DNA from: Notospermus geniculatus
Taxonomy: Eukaryota > Nemertea > Pilidiophora > Heteronemertea > Lineidae
Direction of reading: 5' to 3'
Length of the DNA stretch: 64,000 bases
Assembly (NCBI GenBank): GCA_002633025.1
Contig: NMRB01000003.1
Span: 815,838 to 879,837 of the forward strand
Below the pieces are notes generated by a model that did not search any database, was not told the DNA's origin, and worked only from the letters and a program-made list of their open reading frames with translations. How positions within the stretch are numbered: the first letter of the stretch is position 1; each line of letters opens with the position of its first letter. The position numbers were made by a program, and so were the translations under genes. Positions 28,001-39,124 of this stretch are shown piece after piece.

Positions 28001-31000
28001 ATCGTAGCCATCATATGTTTGGGTGTTGGAATACCAATTCTAGTTATCATTATAGTTGTCGTCATTTTACTGTGCCGAAGACGGAAAACCAATGTAAGAG
28101 CCGACAATGAGGAGAAAGAAAATGAACAAAATTTAGAAAACCAAGCAAAAATAAATAATAAGTGCATAGACACTGAAAATTTCAATGCTATTCCCCCAAG
28201 TAAGATGTGCATTAAAATAAACAATGAATTTCAAGACTCTAAAACATTAAATTCAAAGGAATTTATTGTTGAAAAACCAAGCAATAATAAGCATTTAATT
28301 AAAAACGATTTATATACAATAGATGAACAAGTGCAGAAAAAAGACAGATTATCAAAATTGGAACAACTAGAGTGTTCGACGACATCATGTTTAGAGAGTT
28401 CACAATCCACATCAAAAGACTATCACCACAGGTCAAGTTGTGGAGCCGTAGACTTAGATGCCATATCAATAGACACTTCAAAAGACAGGTAGGTACAAAG
28501 TCTTTCTTTTACTGAAGAAAGTGTTTTCTATCCGTCAATATGTATGTAAATGTGAATGCATTTCTCTGCTGTGCCGAATGTACGAAGGTGGAGGCAAACT
28601 ATGGTCTGTTCTATTGGGAATTCACAAATGGAAAGCAACTCCTTTGCTCTTCTAATTGATAGTGAACGGAATCACAGAATATGCGACTGCAGACCAATGT
28701 CCGGGAAAGTATGGTCAATACGAAAGGGGTTTGTGAAGCTTAAAACCACCATATGGCCAAGAGGCCTAGACCTTTTGATACATAATCAGATTAAGTTCTA
28801 ACTGTACTGATGGTTGGCTTAAGCTGACAAGGGCAATGGTTACATACTGGGTGACAAACTTAATGAGGACACAAAGTTCATTTATCCGCTGCACAAATGC
28901 AGGATTATAAATATTTTGGGGCATGCCAGGACAGTAAATCCTTTTAACTTTTACAGAGGGTCAGTTATGCCATGAACCCCATAAGGCCTAAAACCGAAGA
29001 AGTTGGCATGTAATTTAAAGTAGCAAGAAGCTAAGTCAATGAACGATTTGATATGCAGGGCAGTTCATATGATTTGCGATAATCTACGCCCTGAACACAC
29101 AAGCCAATAGTTTATTCTCCTATCTAATCCCAGCATCTGCTCATCAACAGATTTTGCTGGTGAATTTATGACATTACGGGCAGAGTGCAAGCCATCAAAT
29201 ATGTCCTGCCATCTGTCCAAAGTTATGCCGAAAAAGATGCAAACAGTGCAGCCAACCCTTCATCAAATAACAATAGATAATACAAGAAGAAAACAGCTTC
29301 TCAACTGATATACCTTACGCTGCACTGAAAAGCATCCCACAACAGAATCCACAGTGCCATTATTAGGTAAATTATTGAAAATCTCTGATAGAAATTTGCA
29401 TTTGAAAATAGGGTGCTGTAATGGCATTGTGATCACGTAGCCCGCTGCTTACCACAAGAGGGTAATAATTGATGGAGGGCTGCTGAAGCAGAGGTGAACA
29501 ATGGATTACTTGACCCATATCCACATAGGTATGATACTCAATGCATACTGAAGCACGTAGGTGCCCACGTGGTTAGGGGTGTACAATATGCCTGTTGTAA
29601 AATATCCTGTAGATGCATTTGCATCTTATGAGAACATCTGAAGGAAAATACCCCTTCATGCAACTTCCAGATTGGAAAGGAAGTTACCTGAATTGACAGT
29701 AAGGAATTTGGCCAAAGTTGTACCTAGCATTGGTGGCAAACTGATAAGTTATGGTGTTCTAACTATGGCTGCATCAAGTATGCCGTGTCATGATTTCTCA
29801 TGAATTTGATAAGTTGACCAAGGAGAAAAGGTTTTGTAAACAGACTGACTTTAGCCTGCATCACTGGAAGCCTTCAGTATCAGGAATAACAATTGTTTCC
29901 ACTATGGAAACCTTTTAGTATTTCATTGATGAGAGGCAGGAAACACACACTCCGCCCTCGTTCATGTTTCAGCATTGATCATCACATAATACACATATAT
30001 GATCAATACAGGGGGATACTAGGCATTACGACTAAGGTATGCATAAGTGGAACAGGCTGTCAATGGAATGAAATTGACAAGCTTGTACTCTTCACATGTT
30101 TTTTCTTGGAACAGAATTTTAGAAATGTTGAATAGCACTCACAAATTCCATCTTCTGTCATTTGCTGGCAAACACTAAGCAATAGGCAAAACAGGATAGT
30201 TTGACCTCGGCTCATTTCATAGGCAATGCCAAATAAATTGATATGAATAGGCAATACATTTTTACCCATATGCATATCCATCATGATGACAAGCAATTTG
30301 GGGGCTTTCTTATGGAAAATCATCTCCTTCATTGTGCCCAACCACATATTCACGATCTGAGAATAGTGCAGGTTAATACAAGTCCATGCAGAACTGACAT
30401 GTGTGTTGAAGGGTATACGCCTACATCATATTTATTATCTGTACAACCCAAAAGCACATTTCTGATAACTTTTAATATGCTTGATTCACACCAAAGCCAA
30501 TGTTTCATCCTATTCGAGGCACAGGTCTGTAGGCCTTTCAGTGTTTACTGGTAGCTATGACAACCTGTACATCTGATAACATATTGAAAGTATTATAGGC
30601 ATGAGTAATGTCTGGTTACCATGGTATTAGATTGCCATGGGCAATGATAATTTTTGTACTGAAATTTTTAGACAGAGTGAAATAAGGTCAAAATTTGTTT
30701 GTCAATTTCATCTAAGTATATCAGTTTGTGTGTGATGCAATATCAAACTACATGTACATGTACTAAGCAAGAGGTGCAATTAGAAAAAAAGAAAAATTCA
30801 ACTGTGGAGGCGTTTGATGGGTGATATATATATCAGATTGGTAATTGATCCATGAATTTAACACTGTTACGTATACAGCAGCATTGAGGTGAAATACAAA
30901 AGGTGCAAAACACTTGGGATCTAGTTCTAGATGTTGCATTTAAGATATCGATGATCTCTGTTCGTCTCATTCATGTGTTGAAATGGCAGAATATTGGTCC

Positions 31001-34000
31001 ATTCATAATCTTAAGCTGTTATTTAGTCAATGGTATTGTTCTTCACACTCTTCTGTTCTTTACACTGGGTGATAATCAACAGCATGTAACAGTTGGAAAT
31101 TTACACCCTTGGCTATCATCCATAACAAGTGATGTTCTTGTATACACACATAAAAAACTTATTTGATATGAGAGAAGTGATCAGATAAGGCGCTGCTGGC
31201 TCCTCTATTTGGAAAACGTCATAGGAAACAGGGAGAAAACAGACAACATTGAGAAAGCTGACTGTTGAAGAGAAAACGGAAAGTATTGAATATGACTTGC
31301 TGGGAAAGTACTACATATGCTCGTACGTGTCTGCCTAATCAGCCTGGATACTACACGTGTTTGTACGTATCGGTCTAATCACCGTAGGTGAAAAACCTAA
31401 ATAGCTATGAGCACTTGGTGATTGATGTACATTCTCTGTCTACTTCTTTACAACAACAAGCATCTGTAGCCATCTCTCAGACTTTCTTACATGTTTGTGA
31501 TATGTAATAGGCCCTTGTTAATGCTCATTTACACCAATGAATGACAGTTATCATGTCTTGGTTAATGACTTAAGCACTTGTGTTGCTACAGAACGTGTGA
31601 GAATATTTGTTAAACTCTAAGCTGCACCAAAATACTTTTGATTGAACAATCATTAACCCAGTCCTGAGCAATACACTGACCAGTCGATCAATAGTTTTTG
31701 ACAAATCGTAGAAAAAATGTACCGGTACATGTAAGAGTCTTCCAACTAGACCAGCATGCAAGTCTCCATTCCTCAATATCAGATGCGTACACATCCGATA
31801 ATGAATGGACTCACTTCGAAAGCTATGTCATAAATTTTGATGTAATTACTTCAAAACCACTTTTTGTACTTCATGCCACCACACCACAATTTTCCTCCCA
31901 ATATACCACCATGCAGTCAACTTGATATATCGCATGATTTGTATTACCATATATCACTAAAAAAAATATAAACATTCGAGAAAGAACAATTTTGATGCCA
32001 CACTGTCAAGATTCACAGGACATCAGTGGAATGTTATCGTATGTATTTTGTAGGTCTTGGGCGTCAGAGTTCAGCAAATATATCATAAAACATCATTTCT
32101 TTTAATTTACCAAAACATACCTGTGAGTAGTTCCAATGTTACCTACATTAGCATAGTCCATGTTGAAACAATGGGTTTCTTTTGTTGGTTAGTGAAAGGG
32201 GGAAAAAACAATGCTAGACAAAGAATACAGCTGCTGTGGCAAGATGTTGTCTCAAACTGGTCCATCTTCATTATACTGAGCATTTTCCCATAATGTATTT
32301 CTCACGAAACAAACAACACATATCTTCATTCTCGGCTGCATAAACCTCAGGATTCAGTTTCCTGTAAACATCAGCTGAGTATTGGCTAACACACAACCTG
32401 ATACTTTTTGGAAAAAGGCTTTCAAGTTTACTTTTGTAACAAAGTTTCCCACCAATGTAGATTAAGACGAAGTACAAAAAGTGATAGCTGTACAATTCTC
32501 TTCTATGCAAAGGGATGCGTGCTTTTAAAGATACGTTATGTGGTATAAACATGAATCTAGAAACACAGACAGAACGCAGTTCCCACTCCAATCCTACCAA
32601 GACGCTGACAAACACTTTTATGCGATATCCTTGGAAAACCAAAAGAAAACCCCACAAAAAACTGCAATTGCAAACCTCATCAACCCGAATCAGGACTAAC
32701 TTGTTGCAACTTCTCTCCGACTGTGCCAACAATGCCAAATTGGGCAGTATCAAGATTACACCTACATGTATGTAGCATATTTTCGAAGTCTGGCATGAAA
32801 GCCAACATGAAACCCCAATCCACTTGTAACCGGAGGCGTACCCAATAACAACAATGTACCGGTATGCCAGAAAAGTACATGTATGTAAATATACACAATA
32901 AACCTGACAAATTTTAATGATTTTCACAAATATTCCATTCACTTCAAAGCGGGGCATTGACGTCCATACATTTTAGAGTAAAGCCTCGAGTACCAGTTAT
33001 TGACTCTTCCAGGAATTTATGTCTATGATGGTCTTTACCCCACTGTTGCCCGGTGTCATTTACCTTCAGCTCTGACTCATCCTTGGCCCTCAGTAGCAAA
33101 GTGCATCACCAGTCGACACCAATCATTGTTAAAGTGCTTTGTAACGCTGGCTACTTCCAGAGTGTGTGAAGAAAGTCAAAACATATCACACCGAACATCA
33201 AGGTGTTAAATATCTACATTGTCCACATGCATGTCTGATATGAACCAGGCCTCTGGTGTTGTTTTCACTGAGGAACAAGCTTTCTTATGTCCATGATATT
33301 ATCATTCCCATGGTCAATTAATCAAGGTGAACATTCTTGTCGAAGCTATAGACATATGAATGACAAATGAATTACTGTGTTATTAACCTTCATGTGGACC
33401 ACAAAGCCAGCCAGATCATGGATGGCCTACTTCGCAACAAAGATTTTAATATTTATAATGGGAAGAGTGACTATCTAAATTAAGAGATCATGCATTGTAA
33501 TTTCATAAATCTAACAACTTTGTCAAAAAGAGTAAAAACATGGTAGGAGTCACAAGTGTACAAGGAGCTGATTTAGGTTTCCACAGACATAGTCTGCAAA
33601 TGGACGACTTCAGTATGATATTTCAACAGCATTGGTAAAAGATCGAACGACAAGTTATCATGGTTTGATCAGCCATTATGCTTATAGAGCATACTTGTAC
33701 TTAACACAGGTTAAATACGGTACAAGTACACAACCCTGTGGTATTCCTGTTTGCAGTGAATAGTTTGGTGAGAATTCACAGGAAAACTTTCACACGAAAT
33801 CAGAAGAGAAGTGAATTCTTGTCATGATTAGTAAGCAAGTAGTTGAGATCGAAACCTCATCAGCAGTTTACAAACAGAGAAACCAGTATGTTTCTCTCTG
33901 ATGGGCCACAGGTTTACATTACAAGGTAGGAGGACCGTGGGAATTAATGAGCGAACTTATGGCAGACTGTCTGGTGTGAAAGCAGATGTGCACCATCAGG

Positions 34001-37000
34001 CATCAATTCATTTTGCTAAATACCTACACATCACAGATGTACAGATGAAATGAGTTGCAGCTGAGATTAGTCTAGCATAGAGAGTGCATTGAGAAATCAT
34101 GGACCGGTATACTTATACATATTTTGCTTATTCCCCTTAAATTTCATGATCAGGGCTGAAGAATGGTATAGTTTTCTACAAGAACTCCATCACCATATTC
34201 AATACTGAATATCTAGTCAAAAATACCCATTATGATATAAATACATTACAACAGATGAAACTTAGATCATCCATCGATTATCACTCAATGGCCTATTTCA
34301 TCAATGCAAAATGGTACTTCCATCTTCTAGTTGCTCTTGGAAATGCTGGAGTGCATTGTGCAGAACATCAATGTATCATTTACATTTGTGTGCATTGTGC
34401 TTTAGCATATACCTGACGTGTAGACCTTGACAGGTATTAAAAACGTTCAGTAAAACAATGCTAAAAGATGTGCACTAAACCTGTTTAAAGCGAAAACTGA
34501 AATGGAGACAATTCAGCTGTGCTATGCACTATACATTATAGAGAGTTTGTACAGTGGGGGGCAGGCAATGTTTTGAGATAAGTTATGCTGTTTGTAATTG
34601 ATGTTCTTTGATGATATCTACGTAAGTGACTACTTTAAACTTATTAGTAGGTGCATAGTTTCACACATCAGGCCCTATTCCTATAAGCAATACCAGTGAA
34701 TATCAGATACAGATGGAAAATCATGATCACACACAAATTACGCTAACTATGGATGCCACACTTGATACACTGATGTTATCAGATTGATACCATTGTATTT
34801 GGCTGTAATCCAGAAAATCTGATAACACAATTGGCAGAAGTCACACCATTTTTTCCACACAATCCAATATACCAGTGCTCAACATAAATCATTTTATTCA
34901 ATGGCAACATCTGTGTGTTGGACTATCCTGGGACATTGTTTTTACTTGTTATCACCCAGATATTCGAAGGAATACGAAGGCTCTGATTCTTTTGTTTTTA
35001 ACACACTGAAATGCACTAAGTTATTCACTCGTTCATATTGATTTGACCCCATATGGAATGAAGAAAGTGTTGACAAATGCCCAGTGAGTTCATCGACTGC
35101 AATGGAAAACACCAAGTTGAATATAGAAGTATTTACACGGGCAATCCAATTGTAATTAACAAGTGTCAAGTAACTTTGTTTGTGTAGCACGTATCAATCA
35201 AACTAGAGCAGAAGATCTGGTGCATATTTTATTAGAAAATGTAGTAAATCTATTTTTTTTTGTTCAGCAACTGAAGAATACGTCAATAAAAGGTCTGAAT
35301 GTTTCAGATATTTTGAAATACTTATCTTTAATACTTCACCTTGCAATGAGTATTATGAATAATGTCAATAGATGGAAAATATGTCGATTACTTCATGGAA
35401 TTACTGAAGACGCAGATTGATTTACAAAGAAATTCACTCGCACTCCATTTCTGAAACAAGGGTCTATCCAGACCCTGCTTTTCATTCACTGGTCATTTTT
35501 ATGTCTTCATCAAGTTTGATTCCATCACTTTCACATTTTCTCTTGTTCTTTTTATTCATAGTCTTATGAACAATGCGCTCACATAATTGGTAAGCCACAG
35601 TGTGCTATGTGTTAGTCAGATTTTCCTAACCCTCAGCCTTCATTGGAACCAGCCTATCCTACGCTGACTGCTCCGGTTTTTATTTGCTATAATTGTCACA
35701 TTTTCAATATGGTAAAATTTTCCTAACTTATTCATTGTCTTTCTGATGATTGCAAAGGAACATCCTCCCTTTGATCTAGATTCAATTGACTACTGTCAAT
35801 GTTGTGAAGCACAATGGCCAAGAACCTAAATGCACAAAACCTTTCCTTTGAATACCATAGAAAAACGATATCACACCTGAACTTCTTTCCTGTTGATGTC
35901 GTTTAGCCTTACTTCACAGAAACAAACAGTTACTTCACTTCCCTCCACTTTTTGCTACCTGCCACACATTGTGGCTGTTGTACACAAATACGTACCAGGA
36001 ATGCAATCACTGTAAATTTCATGTTGTCCTTCACAAATGGTAAAGTCTGAGGTTAGTGAGGACTTCAACTTTCAAGTTCTTGGATCTTTTCTACAATGAA
36101 CAAGATCTGAAAGAATAAAAGGTATAGATTTATGACTGTTGACATGGTTGATATTAGGGAACTACTAGTATTCTCACTTTTGTATAGTTTAAATACTCCG
36201 TCAAATCAATTTAAGTATTTTACTTACTTGAAGAGTTCATTCCTCATTATCACATTTCTGTATCTTGCATTATTGTAGTTCCTTTTTTAGAAATTGTCAG
36301 GCCCAGAAAAAAGACATAAATGTAGAAGCAACATGTGTATACTCAATTACAACATTTTACGCATTTCAAATTCTCAACATCGGTGCGGGGACCTGGTTGG
36401 ATTGATTTGTATCCATTCCTTTGTTTGAATGGACAAAGCAGAGCCCAATAAGTGATGCCATAATTGGAATACCCACTATTAAATATATCCTATCAAATCA
36501 TACACAATTATATGCAAACACCTGCTAGACCATTAACAGCAATGCTAATCACTTTATCTATTGGTGCCGTACACAAAATCACCAATCATGCCAGGTTCAA
36601 GCACATTCGCATTGCTTTTGCATTGAATTGTCTTACGTAGAAGCAATATCAAAGCTATCGAACACGCCCGGGATTACCACTGTTTAGACAAAAGAGTTCC
36701 CTTTACATATAAACCAGGTCAGTTTAGGAATTTGACTTGTATGATATGTAGCTTAGAGAGGTTTCATTGTATGAGGATGTTCACTTCAGGGTTGTCTTAA
36801 CATTTACTTACCTTACAAGTAACTAGTCACATAGACAAGGGCCAGCTCATCCCTACAGCTACTGGTTGCAATTTTTTTAAGTAATGAAAATCTTGGTTTG
36901 TTCTCTTTGTCCTTCACAGAAACCACTGCAGTGATGACCAAATGAGATCACAAGAACCAATCCCAGAGCAAATCTTGAGGTCGCTGACCTTATAGTCTTG

Positions 37001-39124
37001 TGATGTGCCTGCAATTAAACAGTTATGATACAAAAAATCCTGGACAAAAGTATGCACTGAGCACTGTAATAATTGCCAGAGATACATTGCATCCAAAAAG
37101 ATGTAGTTTGTGTACTACTTGGCTTCAGTGGTGACATCTGCTGATAGCCTATATAACATACATGTATATGTATGAACTGGCTGTTTCATCAAAGATCTTT
37201 CCCACCATCTGATTCCTTCACCACAATGTTGCGTGCATGTAGGATAGGTAGATGCTAACTTTGTCAGGGATTCTACAAAGGCCTACACAGCACAAGGGCA
37301 GTATATGAAACTACCAACACAATCTTTCATTTTTTTGTAAAAAAAAAACATTTTAGTTTGGGATAATAAAACCTATTAAAGCCCAGTGCGTCCCATTGAT
37401 GGTTATGATACGCAAACATGTCCAGGCCTGAGGCATGTGATAATAAGAGTCAGAAAGGTTGGCCAGTGCAAGCATGATTGTAAAATTAACAGATTTGAGA
37501 AAGTTCATATTCCCTATTAGGCCTACACATGTACAGAAGGCAAAATAACAATCTAAGGGGAGAAGTTTCATAGCCCTGAGCTAAGTTGTAGCATCACAAC
37601 AATTGTAATGAAAGTGAATACAACTCACCTTTGTGTGTTTGTACATGTCGTGACGGTGATGCGGTAATATATGATCAAGTAAAAAAATCAGCATCATTTC
37701 GAAACATAGTCCTCTGCAGTCTTGGATCTAATGTTCAGCAACACACATGACCTGAAACACTAAGTACAGCGGGTACCCTTGTTGTATTGGTTTTCTTGAA
37801 ATCTAAATATTATTTGTTTTTTATCAACGCCCTCAGATTTATCAGTAAAACATTTTTCCAAGTCAGTGAGGTATATGCGAGGAACCTCCACTTGGAATTA
37901 ACATGACTGTTTAATTTGAAAGTTGACTTTAAAAATTGAAATTTAGACTTGGTGTTTGAGGGTCAAACGATTTAAATTTGGTACCATGAGATCAGACAGG
38001 ATGCACTGTGGCGAGCCTATGGAATGCAATATTGCATTGTTCCCACACTCGTGTTGGATTAAAAAAAGACCTTGTCCAACCGATTTGGACATTCTCACAC
38101 CATTCAACAATAGCCACACAACATTGTGTATTTCACAATATTTGCTTAAGAAAGAATAGCCTAACAATAGGACAAGAAGTTTAAGAATAGGATTCTGAAT
38201 TAAACCATGTCCAAAATCCCACTTATTGGGTACTTCTAAAACCAGGTCGTGGAAGACGGTGATGCGGGGAGACTTGTCATGACTTATCTCACCTTAGGCT
38301 ACACCGATTTTAGCATGTGACGATCATTAGTACTACATGAATGGAAAAACACAAAGTGCCACATAGCCCTATCAAAACTGCCCTCAAGAAAGTTTTCTTT
38401 TCCTGTTTAGCTTGAGTGCTCAATTATCTTGAGTTATTTGCAAGATTTCCTGCTCAAGTGTTCACAGTCTAAATACAGAACAGGTTGAAAGCTGAAAACC
38501 TTTAGAATCTATGGTTGCTATTGCTTGCCCGTTGCTGTGCACAGCTGTTCCGTAGCGAGTCCTTTTGGATGCGTTCATGATCGGTTTGAAATCAGAAAGG
38601 TTCACTTTTAACACCATTTTAGAGTGTCAATTGAGTGTTAGGGTGCTGGGATGAGGAGTGGATGTATGATGTAAATGGAACTGATACTTGTAGATGAAAA
38701 AAAAATTAATGAAAATACTGAAAGGCATATTGAAGGAAACGTTTGACTAAATCACTTCTCTGCATGTGCTTTAGGTGTTAGGTTCAATTGCCTTTTTCAG
38801 CTTTCACTATTTCACAAGTACTTTTCACAGCCATACTATATCTTAATCAAATGAATTCTGTTGCAGAGCACCTGTACAATCAGTGCACAGTTTTTGTCAC
38901 CGATATGTTGTATGAGCATGACTAAAGCATGGTCTATGGAATATTAAAAATATGATTGATATCATTTCACATCAGTTTATTTATTGTGCATTTTTTCTCT
39001 TTGCAGTGAATATCCCAGTGAATTGCGGATAAAACCAATGAATAGAGAAGCAAATTCCGGTTCAAGTTCAAGATCATTACAACATCACCCATACAGAGAA
39101 ACCATGCTTGCAACAGAAGTGTAA
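12973..39124 (+). CDS. Delta: Delta-type Notch ligand, complete, 10 coding exons, 792 aa
   Basis: This is a single-pass membrane ligand that activates Notch on neighbouring cells. The joined exons are 12973-13041, 13199-13507, 14368-14428, 16096-16359, 19962-20022, 21043-21173, 24105-24286, 25380-25593, 27519-28488 and 39007-39124. They give 2,379 nt with every junction in frame (intron phases 0,0,1,1,2,1,0,1,2) and GT-AG borders throughout. Visible domains are a signal peptide at 1-26, MNNL from about 27 to 147, DSL at 188-232 with six Cys, nine EGF repeats at 235-568, a TM helix at 592-616 and an RRRK stop-transfer at 617-620. The tail has NXXN motifs at 632-638 and C-terminal ATEV. Delta rather than Jagged is supported by nine EGF repeats, no cysteine-rich domain, an EGF3 very close to vertebrate DLL1, and the ATEV end. 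The start has an in-frame TAA 12 nt upstream and A at -3. Exon boundaries come from splice consensus and homology, not transcripts. Confidence 0.96.
13199..13507 (+). CDS. Delta: Delta exon 2: MNNL / N-terminal C2-like module
   Basis: It encodes residues 24-126. The conserved VFEL near residues 29-32, a CC pair at 49-50, the [13 protein letters not shown] block and a later CTYG match the MNNL region of Delta and Jagged proteins. In structures of those ligands this region is a C2-like fold that contributes to Notch and lipid binding. A possible N-glycosylation sequon lies at N36-F-S. The acceptor is a good pyrimidine-rich CTGCAG and the donor is CCG|GTAAGT, phase 0. Codons here use many CpG-containing triplets, unlike exon 9. 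Confidence 0.95.
13508..16095 (+). other. Delta introns 2 (13508-14367) and 3 (14429-16095)
   Basis: Apart from the 61-nt exon 3 these are non-coding. Both introns have GT-AG borders and are rich in CpG. I see no other coding sequence or clear repeat. Open frames here run past splice sites and show no recognisable protein. Confidence 0.8.
14368..14428 (+). CDS. Delta: Delta exon 3: end of MNNL module
   Basis: This 61-nt exon encodes residues 127-146 and the first base of codon 147. It starts with GTF and continues with an L-I-V-x-A-W-H stretch, which matches the Delta/Jagged block following the FxWP end of the previous exon. The acceptor is TTTTCTAG and the donor CCAG|GTAAGA, phase 1. Confidence 0.93.
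16096..16359 (+). CDS. Delta: Delta exon 4: DSL domain
   Basis: It encodes residues 147-234. The pre-DSL linker contains a W at 168 and the YSYRIRC entry. The DSL domain follows with Cys190, 199, 203, 215, 223 and 232, the NYYG motif, PRDD at 205-208, GHY at 211-213 and the GWTG exit. The DSL domain is the main Notch-binding module, contacting Notch EGF11. Residue 210 is His where Jagged1, DLL1, DLL4 and fly Delta have Phe (see findings). The acceptor is TTTTAG and the donor AAAG|GTAAGA, phase 1. Confidence 0.96.
16360..19961 (+). other. Delta intron 4
   Basis: This is a 3,602-bp intron between the DSL exon and the first EGF exon. No embedded gene was found. CpG density falls sharply within roughly 18.5-19.5 kb (see findings). 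The downstream end has a normal acceptor, ATTTCCAG. Confidence 0.85.
19962..20022 (+). CDS. Delta: Delta exon 5: first half of EGF1
   Basis: This 61-nt exon encodes residues 235-254 plus two bases of codon 255. Cys237, 241, 248 and 254 belong to EGF1, the start of the DOS-type EGF1-2 pair found in Delta and Jagged ligands. The donor splits an Ile codon, phase 2, and the next exon restores a C-x-C pair. From memory, vertebrate Jagged and DLL genes also carry a 61-nt exon here followed by a 131-nt exon, which would be ancestral intron conservation. Confidence 0.93.
20023..24104 (+). other. Delta introns 5 (20023-21042) and 6 (21174-24104)
   Basis: These are AT-rich introns, 1,020 and 2,931 bp, interrupted only by exon 6. 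No genes or recognisable mobile elements were seen in either strand. Confidence 0.8.
21043..21173 (+). CDS. Delta: Delta exon 6: EGF1 end and EGF2
   Basis: This 131-nt exon completes EGF1 (Cys256 and 265) and encodes EGF2 (Cys268 to 296), including PGC, NGTC, a tryptophan before Cys285 and the GWGGLYC block that is diagnostic of Delta-family EGF2. The acceptor is CTGTTTCAG and the donor GAAG|GTAAGA, phase 1. Confidence 0.95.
24105..24286 (+). CDS. Delta: Delta exon 7: EGF3 and first half of EGF4
   Basis: It encodes residues 299-359. EGF3 runs from Cys303 to Cys336 and carries the DLNYC and NGATCTNTG motifs that are nearly invariant in Delta proteins. EGF4 begins at Cys347 with a calcium-binding-type D-x-D-D-C entry. 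Thr314 (EGF3) and Thr357 (EGF4) fit the O-fucose consensus C-x4-S/T-C used by POFUT1. The donor is ACG|GTAAGC, phase 0. Confidence 0.95.
24287..27518 (+). other. Delta introns 7 (24287-25379) and 8 (25594-27518)
   Basis: These are AT-rich non-coding introns of 1,093 and 1,925 bp on either side of exon 8. Nothing further could be supported in them. Confidence 0.8.
25380..25593 (+). CDS. Delta: Delta exon 8: EGF4 end, EGF5, start of EGF6
   Basis: It encodes residues 360-430 and the first base of codon 431. It completes EGF4 (to Cys378), contains all of EGF5 (Cys385-416) and begins EGF6 (Cys423, 428). Thr395 fits the O-fucose consensus, and Ser425 in C-L-S-N-P-C fits the O-glucose consensus C-x-S-x-P-C. 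The acceptor is a strong TTACTTTCAG and the donor CATG|GTAAGG, phase 1. Confidence 0.95.
27519..28488 (+). CDS. Delta: Delta exon 9: EGF6-EGF9, transmembrane helix, most of the cytoplasmic tail
   Basis: This is the largest coding exon, at 970 nt, encoding residues 431-753. It holds the rest of EGF6 (to Cys454), EGF7 (461-492), EGF8 (499-530) and EGF9 (537-568), followed by a short juxtamembrane stalk, a hydrophobic helix at about 592-616 and RRRK at 617-620. EGF7-9 have the D/N-x-D/N-E/D entries typical of calcium-binding EGFs. The tail is rich in Lys, Asn, Glu and Ser. It has overlapping NXXN motifs (NEQN 632-635, NLEN 635-638), a type known as the Neuralized-docking core in Drosophila Delta, and many Lys as possible ubiquitin acceptors. 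The donor AG|GTAGGT is phase 2; reading through it gives an immediate TAG at 28490-28492. Codons are AT-rich. Confidence 0.97.
28489..39006 (+). other. Delta intron 9 (10.5 kb)
   Basis: This is a very long phase 2 intron separating the bulk of the protein from the last 39 residues. It opens with GTAGGT and closes with TTTGCAG. It is AT-rich and CpG-poor. Its longest open frame is on the - strand at 32271-32957, and its translation resembles no family I know. AATAAA hexamers occur (for example 30232-30237) and could in principle end an intron-retained transcript. The size leaves room for cis-regulatory elements, but none can be identified without comparison. Confidence 0.85.
39007..39124 (+). 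CDS. Delta: Delta exon 10: C-terminal tail with PDZ ligand ATEV
   Basis: It encodes residues 754-792 and the TAA stop at 39122-39124. The segment is Ser-rich and ends in A-T-E-V, a class I PDZ-binding motif (S/T-x-V) identical to the C-terminus of vertebrate DLL1 and DLL4. Splicing across 10.5 kb is supported by the phase 2 match, the TTTGCAG acceptor, and the fact that it supplies exactly this terminus. Confidence 0.93.

Noticed and set aside
32271-32957. 228-codon open frame on the minus strand inside Delta intron 9
   Set aside because: It is the longest non-Delta frame, but the translation is rich in Cys, Tyr and Val with no domain I recognise. No splice structure, promoter or poly(A) context was seen, and AT-rich introns yield such frames by chance.
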